Notes: generated by a model not told the origin, from the sequence alone. A stretch of DNA of 60,000 nucleotides from Symsagittifera roscoffensis (GCF_963678635.1 NC_087065.1:23891254-23951253); one strand, 5' to 3'. Counted from the first letter of the stretch, positions 45,564 through 57,599 are shown. A program made the numbers and translations.

Positions 45564-46080
45564 TTAGATCTGTTTAAGGCCTTTAATACAGTTGAGTCTT
45601 CCTTTCTACTCACTTAATGCCAAATATATGGCTTGAGCGGCCCTGTTCATTCACTCTTGGAGTGTTATATCTCTTATCAAAAAAATTGCGTTTGCCATCA
45701 GGGTGTTCTCGAAATTTTTAAACCAGTGGTCAAAAATTGGTTTGTGTCAAAAATTGGCCTAAATTTTTCCCGCTCTGTGAAAAATGATCTACCTGAAGCA
45801 TTACAGAGAGCTCCAAATCATTTTGTTTGCTGATGAAACAAGTTTTTTTTGAAGATGAAAAGAATCAGAAAACACTGAAAGTGAACTCATAGAAACTTCT
45901 AAATTGATTGCTGCAGAGAAAATGACAATAGATAAAGGGAAAACTCAGTTTTCGGTAACAAGCAAAGAAAAAATTTCGCAGTCTAAATGCAACAACCAAT
46001 CTCTAAAAAACCTAAAATTTCAAATACTTAGGTGTAATCATTGACCAGAGGTTTTTTGTTTTTTGGAGCTTGTTCACCTA
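45564..46080 (+). pseudogene. Non-LTR retrotransposon (Jockey/CR1-like) reverse transcriptase relic
   Basis: Three frames hold ordered RT motifs of LINE type: L-D-L-F-K-A-F-N-T-V (cf. D-x-x-K-A-F-D-T-V) at 45564, L-F-A-D-E-T-S (cf. F-A-D-D-T) at about 45820-45840, and F-K-Y-L-G-V-I-I-D-Q-R at 46019. Stops and frame changes lie between them, and the catalytic second Asp is replaced by Glu. No endonuclease or poly(A) tail is seen. Confidence 0.75.
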
Positions 46081-47100
46081 AAAAAATGTAAGATTTTGTC
46101 TCAATTTAAACAATACAAGAAATTTGCTTAGTAATTGGTTGATGCTACAATTTTATGGGCAATATTTTCAACCCATTCATTAGATTTTTTATATTGATTT
46201 ATGGCACTGCTGGCAAAAACCACGTGAAGTAATCTACATTTTTAGCAAAGTTTTGTTTGCCGAAACTAATTACGCGGAAAATTTTGTAGAAATAAGATTT
46301 TGTAAACAGAACGGAAAATTTCATTCTGTGTTGCAGCTAAAGGTATATGAGGTTCAAAGTTAACTTATAAGTTATATAGTTAACTTATAAGAGATGAATA
46401 TTGCAGTGAGTCAGATAAAAATTTTTTGAAAATTTTGAAAACATTGGCTTTCCAAAAGAAACACGACAAGTGTCTCACAATGAAGTAACAATTGAGTATA
46501 AAAAGCTATTTCAGGTTTTTGCTAACTGTAACATGAAAGATTCATCGCAGCTCTCATCGATTTGAAAGAATGAGATTTGTGTAGGTTTTGCACAACATAA
46601 GAGTTAATTTTTTTAGTTGGTTCGGAATTTTGAAAAGTTAATTTTGGTAGATATTTTGTTTTTCGATTGGTTGATGAAATGTAAATTGATTGATTGTTAA
46701 AATTAAAACAAGTTATAATCAATCATGCTGCGTGATATATCTTCATATCTCTAACTTGTTTTGTTTATAAAAAAATTCTGTTTTGAGCATTGCAGTTCTA
46801 TATCTTCAGTTTTGGCTTCGTTAAAATGATCAGATTTTCATTTATTTTCAAAGAATCCAAAAGATAGTTTTTCGCAAGCAAATAAATTTCGACCAAATAT
46901 GCTTCTCAAGAATTGGAAATCAAGTGGCATCTAACTAATGGCATATAACAAAAGCAGTTGATTACTAGGCTTTCAAGACCAGTACCACCCTCTCACATAA
47001 TTTGCATCGTCTTTCTCTCCTAGCGGACTGAAACGTCAGAAAGAAAACGCGACGCTCGGATTTGTATCATCAATAGTTTTTACTTAGAGCTTCGAAAATA
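46081..47100. other. Non-coding upstream region of AIF1
   Basis: AT-rich with no gene. May contain the AIF1 promoter toward its right end; no clear TATA box can be assigned. Confidence 0.35.
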
Positions 47101-47291
47101 CGTTTTAACGAATCATGAATGATTTTCGTTTGACGACAAGTTGAACGTAAAACATTTGTGATTTTATTTTTTCAACGTTGTATTTGGTGTGTTGTCTGTA
47201 AGTTTTAATTCCACAAACAACTGAAAACAATCTATAATTACTAGATTTTACCGGTGGAAAATCACAATAGATCGATCCCTTTGAAATTCAG
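47101..47291 (+). other. Probable AIF1 non-coding first exon (5' end unknown)
   Basis: Ends in a perfect donor, TTCAG|GTAAGT, at 47291/47292. With the TTTTTCCAG acceptor at 47488 this defines a 197-bp intron in the 5' UTR. The exon start is arbitrary. Confidence 0.5.
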
Positions 47292-47490
47292 GTAAGTAAA
47301 AAAAGTATTTTTCTCAAAACCCGAATGGCTATTTTTTGAATGTAGTATTGATGCTGCCATACTTTTTCTGACCAGTATTGAGTATCAAATTCCATCAATA
47401 TTTTGAAAAAGAAAACATGGCTATAGACAGGTGGCTATGGATAAAAATTGTTATATTTTTATTTACAAACGTTTTTCAATTTTTCCAGAG

Positions 47491-47624
47491 ATGGCAGATT
47501 ACCAGGGCGGCAAGAAATTCCGCCAGCTTAAAGAAGAACAGGAGAAAAAATTGGACGAAATAAACAGGAATTACTTAGACGACCCTGATTACGGAGACAG
47601 TGAAGATTATCCAGACTTAACCAG
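47491..47624 (+). CDS. AIF1 coding exon 1
   Basis: ATG lies two bases after acceptor TTTTTCCAG. Ends ACCAG|GTTATG in phase 2. Confidence 0.93.
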
Positions 47625-50220
47625 GTTATGTCCAGTTAATATCTTTTACCATAAAAGTCGGTGTGCTTGTTTGGAGAAATACTTTTTGGTGTGCTTGTTT
47701 GGAGAAATACATGCTTCTCTTTCTTCTTTTTTTTCTATTTTTTTTAAGACGAGAATTTGAAACAAAAAAAAATTTTTTGCGACAATTTTGCAAGAGGGCT
47801 CAAAATTTGCCAGTCGCTCGTATAAAATTAAAAGCTGGGTCGGTTATTAAGAAATTGGTCGGTTTTCCTTAGGATTTTGGAAAAGCAAACTGTCTGATTG
47901 ATCAAAAAGTATCTAAAAAATTTCAAAACTTCGCTTACAAGCCATCTAGATGAAATCTCATGGCAGAGAACTTCTGAATAACTTCTTTTCCTCAGGGATT
48001 CGACCCCCTGCCGACCCTTTGAACTATTTTGAGATATCCATTTTTGGCAGACGAACCCTAAAAGTTTTCAAAAGGTGCCTTTGACGCCAATATATACTTG
48101 AAGAGGGGAGCGCGCGCCAAAAAAAGGCGATTTTTTTGTAAACATTTTCCAAAAAGTGCCTAAAAACGCCTTTTTGGCCTGTTTTTTTTTCAAAATTTTT
48201 TTCTAAAAAAAGGTCGACCAAATTTTCGAAAATTTTTTGAAAATCCACTCCCAACCTCCTCGAGAAAATCCTAGATCCGTCCCTGTTTTGAGCAGTCCCG
48301 CTTGTTTTTTTCTTATTTCACTTTCAAGTTTTCTAAGAGTTCGATTAGTCCGATATAATTTTATTCCCTCGGACTCTGCTACTAGGAGGGGCTCCCAAAA
48401 ACTAAAGCAAGAACCTATCTGAGTCTCATCGAAATTGGCAACTGAGCCATTCACTGATAAGTTTACAGACTGCCTGACAAAATGAAACAAAGTAAAATGA
48501 AAGTTGAACATTGGGATCTACTCAACAATCCCCCTCTTCAAGAAAGGGAGGGAGATTGTTACGTACATAAATTTAGTCGAACTTTCTGCCAATAACACTG
48601 CGGAAAAATTAGCATTCTTAATACAAAGCTCTATAGTGCTAAATTACTGTAGTTATTTAGAGAAGTGGAGACTATTTAGTAGATACCATGAGGGTGGAGA
48701 TTGCGATGTAGATCCGAAATTTGAATTACTTATGAGTTTACAAGGGAGTTAACTTGATACGTTTCAGTTCTCTGGAGACTTACAAACAGCAGTTCATTGA
48801 GTTCGATCTGGACAGTTCGGGTGACATTGACTTGATGGAGCTGAAAATGATGATGGAAAACATGGGACAAGCCAAGACCCACTTAGGTGACTTTACCACT
48901 GTGAAGACAATCTACTCTATTCCAATCTATCCAATGGCTATCTACCGTTTTGCGACGATAACCGGCTCGAATTTTCGTATTGAGTTCTACCCTCTATTGG
49001 CAAGCTCATTACATATTGGCGAGACTGTGGCGATCACTGTTTTGCTGTTATGATTCCGTCGTAAATGAGGCGCAGGGTAGATTGGCATGTATAAATTGGT
49101 ATACAGGGTAGATTGGCATGTATAAATTGGTATACAGGGTAGATTGAAAAAGGGTAATTTGTCGTGCTACAATATTTTGAGGAGGCGCGCGCCCAAAAAT
49201 GCAATTTTTTGGTCAAAACTATCCAAAAAGTACCTAAAAACGCCTTTATTTGGCTTGTTTCTTTTTTCAAAAATTTGCCTGCGGTGCAAAAAATTTGGCC
49301 AAAATAGGGTTTTTCAATGCTTTGGAGTGCTCGGAAAATCGATTTGGTCAACATAAAACAAAAAGGTCGACAAAACGGTCGAAAATTTTTTTGAAAAATC
49401 CGTCCCCCGCGCCCACCTTGAGAAAATCCTAGAACCGTACCTGGATTGTGCCATAACTTCAATCACTAACAGAAAAATTGTAGAACGATAAAAAGGAGCC
49501 CTCTGCGTTGCAAGTGCACAAGTTCCGATTACGGTTGTATTTAAAAAGTATTCAGAAAAATTAAGGACGAACTATTTTTTGAGTTTTTGAAACACTCATT
49601 TTTATTGCATTTTTTTAAGCAAGCACATTTATAATTGATACTTTCCAGGCTACTTGCGCAGCAACCGACTACCTTTATCATTCATTAATTGCTTTACTTT
49701 TGGCTAATTTTGCCTTTGCGGACTTTTAAAAAATCTTTGGCGCGTAGGAGATGCATTTTTTTCTCTTAGCTAGCTGTTTAAAAAATCCCACAAACGGCGT
49801 TTATATTTTTTTAAATTTGATTGCAGCGCATAAAAATTTGTCGAATAAGGTTCTTTATAGCTGTTTTGGCAGAGCTCGCAAATTATCTTTCGGTGATCAG
49901 AACAAAAAAGATCATTTTCACTCAGTCAAAAAAGATCATTTTCACTGTCAAAAAAGATCATTTTCACTCAGTCAAAAAAGTGTCCGATTCAAATCTGACT
50001 CAAAACACTAATCTAAAAACACTGTTTAGAACTGAAGAAAATGATAGCCGAAGTGGATCGGGAGAATCGGGGGTCAATATCCTACAACGACTTTCTCTTC
50101 ATGATGCTGGGCAAAAAGAGCTCAGTGCTTAAACTAATTCTCAAGTTCGAACAGAAAGCAAATGAGGAGCAACAGCCAAGCGGCGTTGCCCCTAAAAGAG
50201 ACATAAGTAGCTTACCCTAA
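47491..50220 (+). CDS. Allograft inflammatory factor 1 (Iba1), three coding exons
   Basis: A cytosolic calcium-binding, actin-associated protein of the EF-hand superfamily. Coding exons 47491-47624, 48768-48886 and 50030-50220 total 444 nt, giving 147 residues plus TAA, exactly the length of human AIF1. Splice phases match (2, then 1). The N-terminus has the family block Q-G-G-K-K-F, then E-E-Q-E-K-K-L-D-E-I-N and L-D-D-P. EF-hand 1 (58-69, D-L-D-S-S-G-D-I-D-L-M-E) is canonical. EF-hand 2 (94-105, D-R-E-N-R-G-S-I-S-Y-N-D) has Asp in place of the final Glu and is probably a weak site. M-M-L-G-K-K-S-S-V-L-K and the P-S-G-V-A-P-K-R tail follow the family. Both coding introns measure 1,143 bp and each contains a copy of the same SINE-like repeat. 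An AATAAA at 50654-50659 is a likely poly(A) signal. Confidence 0.97.
47625..48767 (+). other. AIF1 intron between coding exons 1 and 2
   Basis: 1,143 bp, GT-AG. Holds a 28-bp tandem duplication (47661-47710) and a SINE-like copy (about 47955-48290). Confidence 0.8.
47955..48290 (+). repeat. SINE-like family S, copy 1 (in AIF1 intron)
   Basis: A-box-like TGGCAGAGAAC at 47959 and B-box-like GATTCGACCCC at about 47997 are followed by the family body ACTATTTTGAGATATCC, CCAAAAAGTGCCTAAAAACG, and the end GAGAAAATCCTAGATCCGT. Confidence 0.65.
48768..48886 (+). CDS. AIF1 coding exon 2
   Basis: Acceptor GTTTCAG|T completes Ser45. Encodes EF-hand 1 and ends CACTTAG|GTGACT in phase 1. Confidence 0.95.
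49073..49146. repeat. Tandem repeat, 31-bp unit, 2.4 copies
   Basis: Units start CAGGGTAGATTGGCATGTAT and are identical. Confidence 0.9.
49170..49445 (+). repeat. SINE-like family S, copy 2 (in AIF1 intron)
   Basis: Shares GGCGCGCGCCCAAAAA, CCAAAAAGTACCTAAAAACG, GGTCGACAAAA and GAGAAAATCCTAGAACCGTA with copy 1, in the same orientation. The pol III head is missing. Confidence 0.7.
49904..49980. repeat. Tandem repeat, 22-24-bp unit, about three copies
   Basis: Units AAAAAAGATCATTTTCACTC-AGTC. The middle copy is two bases shorter. Confidence 0.9.
50030..50220 (+). CDS. AIF1 coding exon 3 (terminal)
   Basis: Acceptor CTGTTTAG|AA completes Glu85. Encodes EF-hand 2 and the C-terminus. TAA at 50218-50220. 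Confidence 0.95.
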
Positions 50221-50680
50221 ATCAAACGAAGGTTTATTAGTTCAATTTCAACTAACCGTCACCATAAAAAGCTGTATATAGTGTAATATTTTGGTATTAT
50301 TTGCAAGTGAAATTTACAAGACATGTTCTATATAGTAAAGGCATTAAAATCGACTTCGCTATCGATGAGGATGAAAGCAAGATTAATATAGTTAGGCGCG
50401 GCGTTAGTCGTAGTATCGGGTTTTCCTCTATACACTGAAAATGCTTGTCATAAAATTCCATACATGCTGAACGCGTTTTTTAAAAGAAAAATCCCAGGGT
50501 TAGTCACTTTAAACTAGTTATCGTTAGCTAGAACCAAAAGGTATCAAATGATTAAAACAAGGAAAGCCATCCTTCTTATCCTCTAATTACAGTGTTGTTT
50601 GCAAGCTAAATGTTCCGCGAACTGAACTTGTTCCCGCTAAACAATAAGAACAAAATAAAGCTAGAACAAGACTGCTCGCA
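50221..50680 (+). other. AIF1 3' UTR with poly(A) signal
   Basis: AATAAA at 50654-50659 lies about 435 bases after the stop. No other gene lies in between. Confidence 0.5.
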
Positions 50681-51621
50681 TATCAAGGCAAAGCCCTGAA
50701 AGTTCTGACTGCCCTTAACCCATATTGAATAGTTTTTGAAAAACAATTAGTGAAAAACTGTACAATTCGGACAATATCAATGACCAAGTGTGAAAAATTG
50801 AGTTTTACGAATTTAATGCGAGGATTAGCTAGCCTCATGACTAAAGACAATAGCAAGTTCTCTGCCACAACCTAAAACATCACTGATCACAGTGAAAATG
50901 GCTAAAAACAAGAAAAAATTTGACTAGGCGTTTTGCGTTTATTACGTTTCGTCATCTGTGAAAGAAAAATTTTTGATGTTTGATCTCTGAAGAATGTTTG
51001 ATTCTATTAAAAAAGTTTATTTATACTTTAAAACAAAAATGTTTACTTGGAAGTAGTACTGCCTGAAATCTCAACCACAATTAATTTTTTGATGGTACCG
51101 ATTTTTAGCAATTGTTTTAATTAGTATGCCCTTATATCAAAAGTGAGTTTTGACTGTTATAACTCTTTGGCTGTTTCAAAATTTGCTCACTCGAGTTTGT
51201 AAAGTTGAACAGCTCGCACCTTGTTGAATTGATTGTTGCGAATAGTTTTTGTTTTCATTCCCTTTACAAGTCAAATGTTTTATAAAAAATTCTTTAATCT
51301 TAGTAGGCTAATCATGTTTCGTCTTAAAGAAACAACACTACAAAAAACATTCATCAAAGCACAACTTTCAGTTGATGTTAACAGGTAGAAAGACCAATTC
51401 TTGAATTAGGTCTTGAGAGTTAGCCTTGATGCAATCGGTCGGTCCGCCCAGTGCTTAAGACTGACTAACTTCATTATGTGGTTCGTTAACGCCTCCTTTA
51501 AGCGGCTTTCGTGTGTCTCTGTGATTTCTGAGTCCGTGGAGACTTGCTTGATCAAATGTTTAATTGGGTCCCCGAATCGCAATGAATCATTGTTTTAGAA
51601 TGACGTGCGCTTGTCCTCACA
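50681..51621. other. Non-coding; right part may be the 3' LTR of the next element
   Basis: On the minus strand, GGAGGGCAA|TGTGAGGACAAG at 51621 looks like a polypurine end followed by an LTR start, so an LTR may extend left from 51621. No matching copy near 57.4 kb was found. Confidence 0.4.
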
Positions 51622-51739
51622 TTGCCCTCCTACTTGACTCGTCAGAAAACCCCGGTGGCGGGTCAAACTTCTCGTATTTTCTTTTATCTGAGTTTTTTCT
51701 CAATCCGACTTCTGTCCACCGCCTTCTGGACCCCTCTTT

Positions 51740-52796
51740 GTGACAGTTGGTCAGCAAAAATTACCCACTCTTCCGGTTCCAAAGAGTGCTTCTAGAACGT
51801 ATCCAGGATGTCTTCCGGTCGCGTCTTTGAGTCTTTTCTCTTTTCAACTTTTTTTGTGACATTCTTTTGAGCTTTCTTGGTGGTTGAACTGCTCCGTTTC
51901 CTCTCCCGGATCCATTGCTCCTAAGAAAATGTACAATTCTTCTTAGCTGCTTTTGAAGCTTTGTTTTTATCTCGCTTCTGGTGCAGTCTTTTTTTTCTCC
52001 ATTTCTTGATTGCAACTTGTCCTCTGTTTTCGGGGTTAGGGATTTTGGACCCCGTTGTTCGGTTTGGCTCCTTTTGCTACCAAGTTCAAGCCTCCCCCTG
52101 AGCTTGCCTCCTTTGATGTGGCATTTGCTGGGTTATCCTGAAACGTTTCTTTCCTAGGTCTCTTTTAGGCCCGTTTTCTGCTGTTGCCACTGCATTAGAA
52201 CACTTTCGTATTCCTCATCGTCGCTGTCCTCGGATCTCGAGAGTTCAACCCTCGAATGTTTGGTTTTGGGCTCTGTCGGTGCTCCTTTGGTGCATCCTTG
52301 CTGTGGCTCGTCTCTTGTGTGTTTTCCTTTCGTATCCGTTGCCCCTACGTTTTTGGGTTGTCCTCTAGTAGTTTCGTTTCACAACTGCAGTGACCCTTTT
52401 CCTGCAGATTGCCCTTCGGCTTGTCTTTATCGTCGAGGTTGATTCCGACAGAACTTTCCCTTTCAGAGGGATTGTTAATGCCTTGTCGCTATTTGTCCTC
52501 GTCACTTCCGAGGATCGTCTTGCTCGAGCTTGTACAGCGGTCGTCTTCTTTCTTTGTTCTCGATGAAACTCTTTTCCCTTGAGTACAACAAACCTTTCTT
52601 GAGCTCTCAGTTTGTCAGACTGGTGAGATCCACTATTTTTCTGATGTAATTGGCAGCTGATCCCTTCTATTCCCGTTCTAGCGTGCATTCGCCTCAAGGA
52701 GGTTCTTGAGGACCTTTTTGTTTCCTTTTTTAGATGACAGGATTCGCTGTTAGAACAGCGGGTTTGCGTCACGGCTCCTCGCTCCTGTTCTGACAA
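51740..52796 (-). pseudogene. Basic post-integrase tail of the decayed element
   Basis: Open minus-strand frames 52796-52365 and 52015-51761 encode Lys/Arg/Ser/Thr-rich sequence with no recognised domain, at the place of the tail ORFs seen in the other elements. Confidence 0.45.
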
Positions 52797-53620
52797 TCTC
52801 CTGTGACTGATCTATCCGTCGTTTGAGCTGGGAGGTAGTTGATATTTGAGGGAAAAACGTATTCCTTTCTATTTGAATTTCGTCTTTTGGTAGCCTGCCA
52901 ATGTGCGCTTCGAACGGTGATTTTTGCTTGGTTTTCTGCATATTCCATCTTGAGTCTCTGAAGATTGTGCATAGGCTCAATTTCAACAATTTCGTTTTTT
53001 CATCCAGTAGCATTAACCCAGGTCTTGTCTTTATAGTTTGAACGGTCCTTTCCACCAATTCACACCCCTGTGGTGTCCCACTAGGCAAAATTTGTGTTCG
53101 ATAATCAGTTCCGCGCAAAATCAATTCATAGCATTTTATTTGCACCCCACAAACTGATCGATGTGATCGATGTCGTTATTCTGTGTATGTCGATATACAA
53201 TTAAAGGACTTTTATCTTTGAGTTTCCACCCGTAGGTTTTGTCACTTTTACTGAGGGGAAATTTGAATATCAATCTATGGCTACTAGGAGATACATTTTT
53301 TCCCTTAAGGTGTTCTATTGGCCCTGTGTAATCTAGTTGTTATTTTTGTCCTAGTTTGGACCTTTAAGCTAATAATTTTGACGCATTTTCAGGATAAGGG
53401 TCTTAAACGTTCTTACCGTATCGTGTTCACTTACGGTAACCCTCTGACAGATTGACTATGTCTTTATGCATAAGCGGCCACCACAGGTATTTCGACACGT
53501 TGAGCATGTTTTTTTCCGGACGTTTCATTACCGCGAGTCTCAAGGCGACTGGCACTGCTAGTCTAGTCGATTGTCGACCAGTATACAGTTCTCCACTACG
53601 AACGTCTAATTCCATTGCGT
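52790..53620 (-). pseudogene. Integrase remnant of the decayed element
   Basis: The frame 53615-53427 has the zinc-site half K-Y-L-W-W-P-L-M-H-K-D-I. The frame 53145-52750 has the end of the catalytic core, including G-C-E-L-V-E-R-T-V-Q-T-I-K with the region of the catalytic Glu, then K-S-P-F-E-A-H-I-G-R-L-P. The middle of the core is lost to frameshifts. Confidence 0.75.
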
Positions 53621-54764
53621 GTTGGTGTATGGCCCCATCAACTCGAAGCCTTTTCGGTCTCCTCTTTTGGTTTCATGTCTCATTCTGTCCAGCCAGACAA
53701 CCTCCGAAGTGTATTAAACAAACAAAATCATATCCATTAATCATCGTGAGACCTGCGATAAGCCCTGATTTCCTAGCTCTTCCCGCAGCCTATGTGCTTT
53801 CTTTCTTGAGAGTCAGCTCACCCGTCGTCTTGGATCCGGAAGCTGCACTTCGTGTTCCTCCTCTTCACTCATCGTCAATCTACTTCAATAATGTGTTCCT
53901 TAAATTCCTCGATTGGTTCTTCCGATCTGTTTTGGTAGTCGTTTGAAGCTTTTTTCGTGATTGCATCTTAATCGCTTGTCTCCGTCGGTCTTTTGCCGGT
54001 TTCCTCTTTCTTTAATAGCCAGTAAGGGAGCAGGTGTTGTTCCGGTATGTAGTCTTGGGTTTGGACCAACCATGCTACACTGGAAAGCAATGTTGATCCT
54101 TTTTTTTTCTTGTTTATCCGAGAACGAATAATTTCTCCTAGTTCCTATAACGATTTTTCTGGTCCGTTGAAATGTTTCCGTGACTTTCTCATCCTCCGAT
54201 GCCTCGTCTTGCTCTCTTCCTCTCTCATTCGGTGTAATCCATTTCGGGTCAGACAAATTCCTCTCTCTTTCCACTCTCCTTCATCTCTCGTCGCTATTCC
54301 AAGTTCCTCCGTACATGTCGTTTCTCTCTTGTTTTTGTTCTAAATTTTCTGCAACTGCTTTTTCTGATCGATCTTTCTTTACTGATTTATAAAAAAAGTT
54401 AACATAAAAATGATTTGACGGTCGCCAACATGGTTTGTGGTCAAGTTTTGTCCAGTTTTGAAGATCTTTAATGCTATAGCAACCGAGAGATGACGTGTTT
54501 TGCTACCTGTTCGGCATCAAACTTTAGAAGATTCCAAATTTTTTTCATTCGGGTTGCGCGGATTTTCTCATTGAGCCTACTGCTTAAGCAGTCGACGAGC
54601 GCTGAATGGAACAATTCTACGGCTGTAACTACGAAGTTCTCATCTAATTCCGATTTAGTTCATGGGTCCATCATGCTCTCTTAAAAGATAGTCAACTAAT
54701 TTCTTTTGATAAGGCAATAGTAGGAAAACCCACAGATTAATCTAGATTGAAAAGTCTTATTTGA

Positions 54765-54885
54765 CCCTTTACTATCCAGGGCAGATGTGAGTGCCTTATA
54801 ATGTGTTGCTTAGACGAAGTTTGAGCCTGAAAAGTAGTGTTTGTTTTTTTTTACTGCCCAAACTGCAGCGAGAAATTCTAACCCT
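54765..54885 (-). pseudogene. RNase H remnant of the decayed element
   Basis: Minus-strand reading E-F-L-A-A-V-W-A-V-K-K, then H-Y-F-S-G-S-N-F-V and, past a stop, A-T-H-Y-K-A-L-T-S-A-L, a degraded version of the V-x-T-D-H-K-A-L signature. Confidence 0.65.
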
Positions 54886-55394
54886 TTTGTAGAATATTTT
54901 TTTCTTGGGCGTTTAGATACCTTGAAGCGAATGAAATTAGTCCTTATTCTTTTTCATTAGTTTTGTTGTCTAAGGAAACTCCAATCACACTAAGACTGAC
55001 ATCAAATTTGGTTCTATCTTCAGGCTTAGATTCACAGTAGTTGGGGTCTTTGCAACTGCAACTTCGATTTTTTTTTCGAAAGTTGGTGTATTCTCTTTTG
55101 ACCATTTGGCTTCTTTTTCTGGTTTTTTTTAGCACAGGTTGCTATTTTTATGTCAGGCCAGCTGCATAAGGACTAAAATTCGCTAATTGATTTATGCTGT
55201 CCTGGCAAGATCTAAGTTGTTTCAACGTTTTAGGCCGATAAAGCTTTAGTATTGCTTCGGTTTTTGGTTTTTTAGGAATGGTTTTACTAACCAATCCATC
55301 TCCTCTTGAAAGTATTTTGAGAGCTTCAATGCTAAGTTTTTCTCATCCAGCTTTTCAATACCCTTTTTAATTAGTTTTTCATGTTTATGTTATA

Positions 55395-55506
55395 TTCGCT
55401 TTGATACTAACAGGTTATCATCCAGAAGACAAAATGTGATTGGAGCATTGTTTAGATTTTGGTGCAAAGCTTTTTGAAACTCCGCTTGCCTGTCTGCGAG
55501 TCCATA
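55395..55506 (-). pseudogene. Reverse transcriptase remnant of the decayed element
   Basis: Minus-strand reading Y-G-L-A-D-R-Q-A-E-F-Q-K-A-L, then the catalytic box L-L-D-D-N-L-L-V-S-K. The fingers and thumb are not recovered in frame. Confidence 0.7.
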
Positions 55507-57599
55507 GATTCCCGTCAGTCAGAAATCTATAGGTAATTATAACGTTTTCACCCACAACGTTGAGTTTGCATTGCTTAGATGTTTCTGCAGCTAATTCCAA
55601 TTAACTATAAGCATATTTCATGTCCAAAACTGAAAAGTACATTTATCTCTCTTGTTGTTTTGTAAAAATCTGGCTGACGCGACCCAATAGTTCTTCAATA
55701 TTAGGCATTTTATTTTAAATTCTAATTAATTGCCTATTTATCGGTTTAGCTTCCATTTTCAGTTAGAACAATTGGGGTGATGAAGCAGTCACTGGTGCTT
55801 TTATTCTGGATGTGACCCTCGTCTGACAGGTTTTAAATTTCCGATTCTACTTTATCCTGAATGTGTATAGGTTTTCGTCTTCTTTCGGACACAAAGATTA
55901 TTTGATTTTCGATGACACTACATAATTTTTCGACTTCCCTTGTGGGTAAAATTACTAGTTAAGTTATTTCAAGAAATTGGTTTTCCAACCTTCAGACTGC
56001 TCGCAAGTCAAACCTGGATAGTTTTTTGGCCACCCAGCACTGCATTGTTGAGGTTCCAAGTCGTCCTTGTAAATCCAACCCCAGTATGCATCGTGTCTTC
56101 CTTTCAGTTATCAGGAATTTAGCTCCTCTCACTTTTCAGCCGGCTGATCGTAAATCTGTCTTCGGTGCTCCTAGGATGAAGATGGGATGTTCGTTGTTAT
56201 CTGCAAATTGTGCTGGTAGGTTAAGTTTCTCCGCCGGTATTAGTTTTGGTCTACTCGATATATCCAGTTTTTTTAATACTTCACCCATTTTAGGAACAAT
56301 ACTGGGCTGCATGTTCCCACGGTCATGTGAATTATCTGTTGGCCAAATCTAGCCAATGCTTTTAATGAGCTCACCTTGTTTGTTCTTGGGTTTTTTGTTA
56401 TCTTTTTCAGGGCGATGCTTTGTTTTTTTTCCTATTTTTGCATGACTGTTTTTGTTTTCGATTTGTCTCTGATTGAAAATTTCAATCTTACTGATTTCCT
56501 CCTATTCGTCCTGTATCGACATTATTTCAGTTTGGTTACAGTCTACGAAATCCTCTACAAGATAACATTCAGTTTCTGAGATCTCTGATGATTACTCGAT
56601 CACTTCGCTAAATTTTTTATCACCGACATTTTTAAAAATGTTTCGCTTTTCCACATTTTTTACAAGATTTTCCCACTGCAGAAAAATTTTTCAACTGTTT
56701 TTTCATATCTGTAACATCTGTTTTTTGGCTTCTTTTCTCGGTTGTATCTCGTGTTACGGTTGTTTTTATTTCTTTTGTTTGAAGTTTTTTCCCTGAACCC
56801 CTGTTTATTAGTTTTTTGACCGCCGTTTTTGGTTAGTGTTTTATATTGGATTTTGGGATCATGCACGATGAGTAAATTACCCTGCAATCTTTAAATTAGT
56901 TTTTCGAAACGCTGAGTTGTTTTTTGCTGTGTTCCAATAGTTTTTGCTCTTTTGAGCACCTCTTCCGGTGATAATGTCTCCACCGTCAGTACGTCCTGTA
57001 ATTTTGCATTGCTCAATCTTGAGGTGAAATGATCTTGTTGAAATTCCACCTATAACGTTCCTAATTCTGACTTTGCTGCTTGTGCAGTTGATGCTGCGTG
57101 GAATGCTTGTAAGGTCTCTCCTGGTTATTGAGTTCTTTTGATTAGCTCATATTTTTCATACTTTAAGCTTTTTTACTTTTGGAATGCAACTTTTGTCAAA
57201 TCAATGATATTTTTTGGATCTTCCAGTAGCAACATTTTCTTTAACTGTTTCCGTCATCAGATATTATTCTAACCAAATATTGATTTGTAAGGGCGGGTTT
57301 GAGTTTGCAGTCGTTCAAAAAGCTACTCCAATAACTGTTTGATTTTTCTGGGTAAGGAACCCTGATGACGGCGCCATGTGATACTCTAAGGAACTCTAAG
57401 TTGTGTAGAATAACCAGTTTACTAATTGTTTAATTCAAGTAGTTCTCAGAACTGTTTTATCTTCTTAGAGAAATAGCTGCCGAGTTACGCTCTTACATAA
57501 CCCAACTCTGTTAATTACGATTGTTTGCGAAGTTAGATCTCATTTGACTTTGACCTGATCATGTAATACATTAAATGATTAAATATCATTAGTAGCATC

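Larger units (their letters stand above)
48887..50029 (+). other. AIF1 intron between coding exons 2 and 3
   Basis: 1,143 bp, GT-AG. Holds a 31-bp tandem repeat (49073-49146), a SINE-family copy (about 49170-49445) and a 24-bp tandem repeat (49904-49980). Confidence 0.8.
51622..57378 (-). mobile_element. Decayed Ty3/gypsy retrotransposon (minus strand)
   Basis: Read on the minus strand: LTR end CA, then primer-site-like TGGCGCCGTCATCAGG (57376-57361); a gag knuckle relic C-K-K-C-G-K-A-K-H near 56680-56640; a protease-region stretch N-E-H-P-I-F-I-L-G-A-P-K-T-D near 56200; RT (55506-55395); RNase H (about 54885-54765); integrase (about 53620-52800); and a basic tail to about 51700. Every domain is in a different frame or broken by stops. 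The candidate LTR flanks at the two ends do not match each other. Confidence 0.8.

Noticed and set aside
49904-49980. Regular repeats suggesting a CRISPR array
   Set aside because: Units are head to tail with no unique spacers and lie in a eukaryotic intron.
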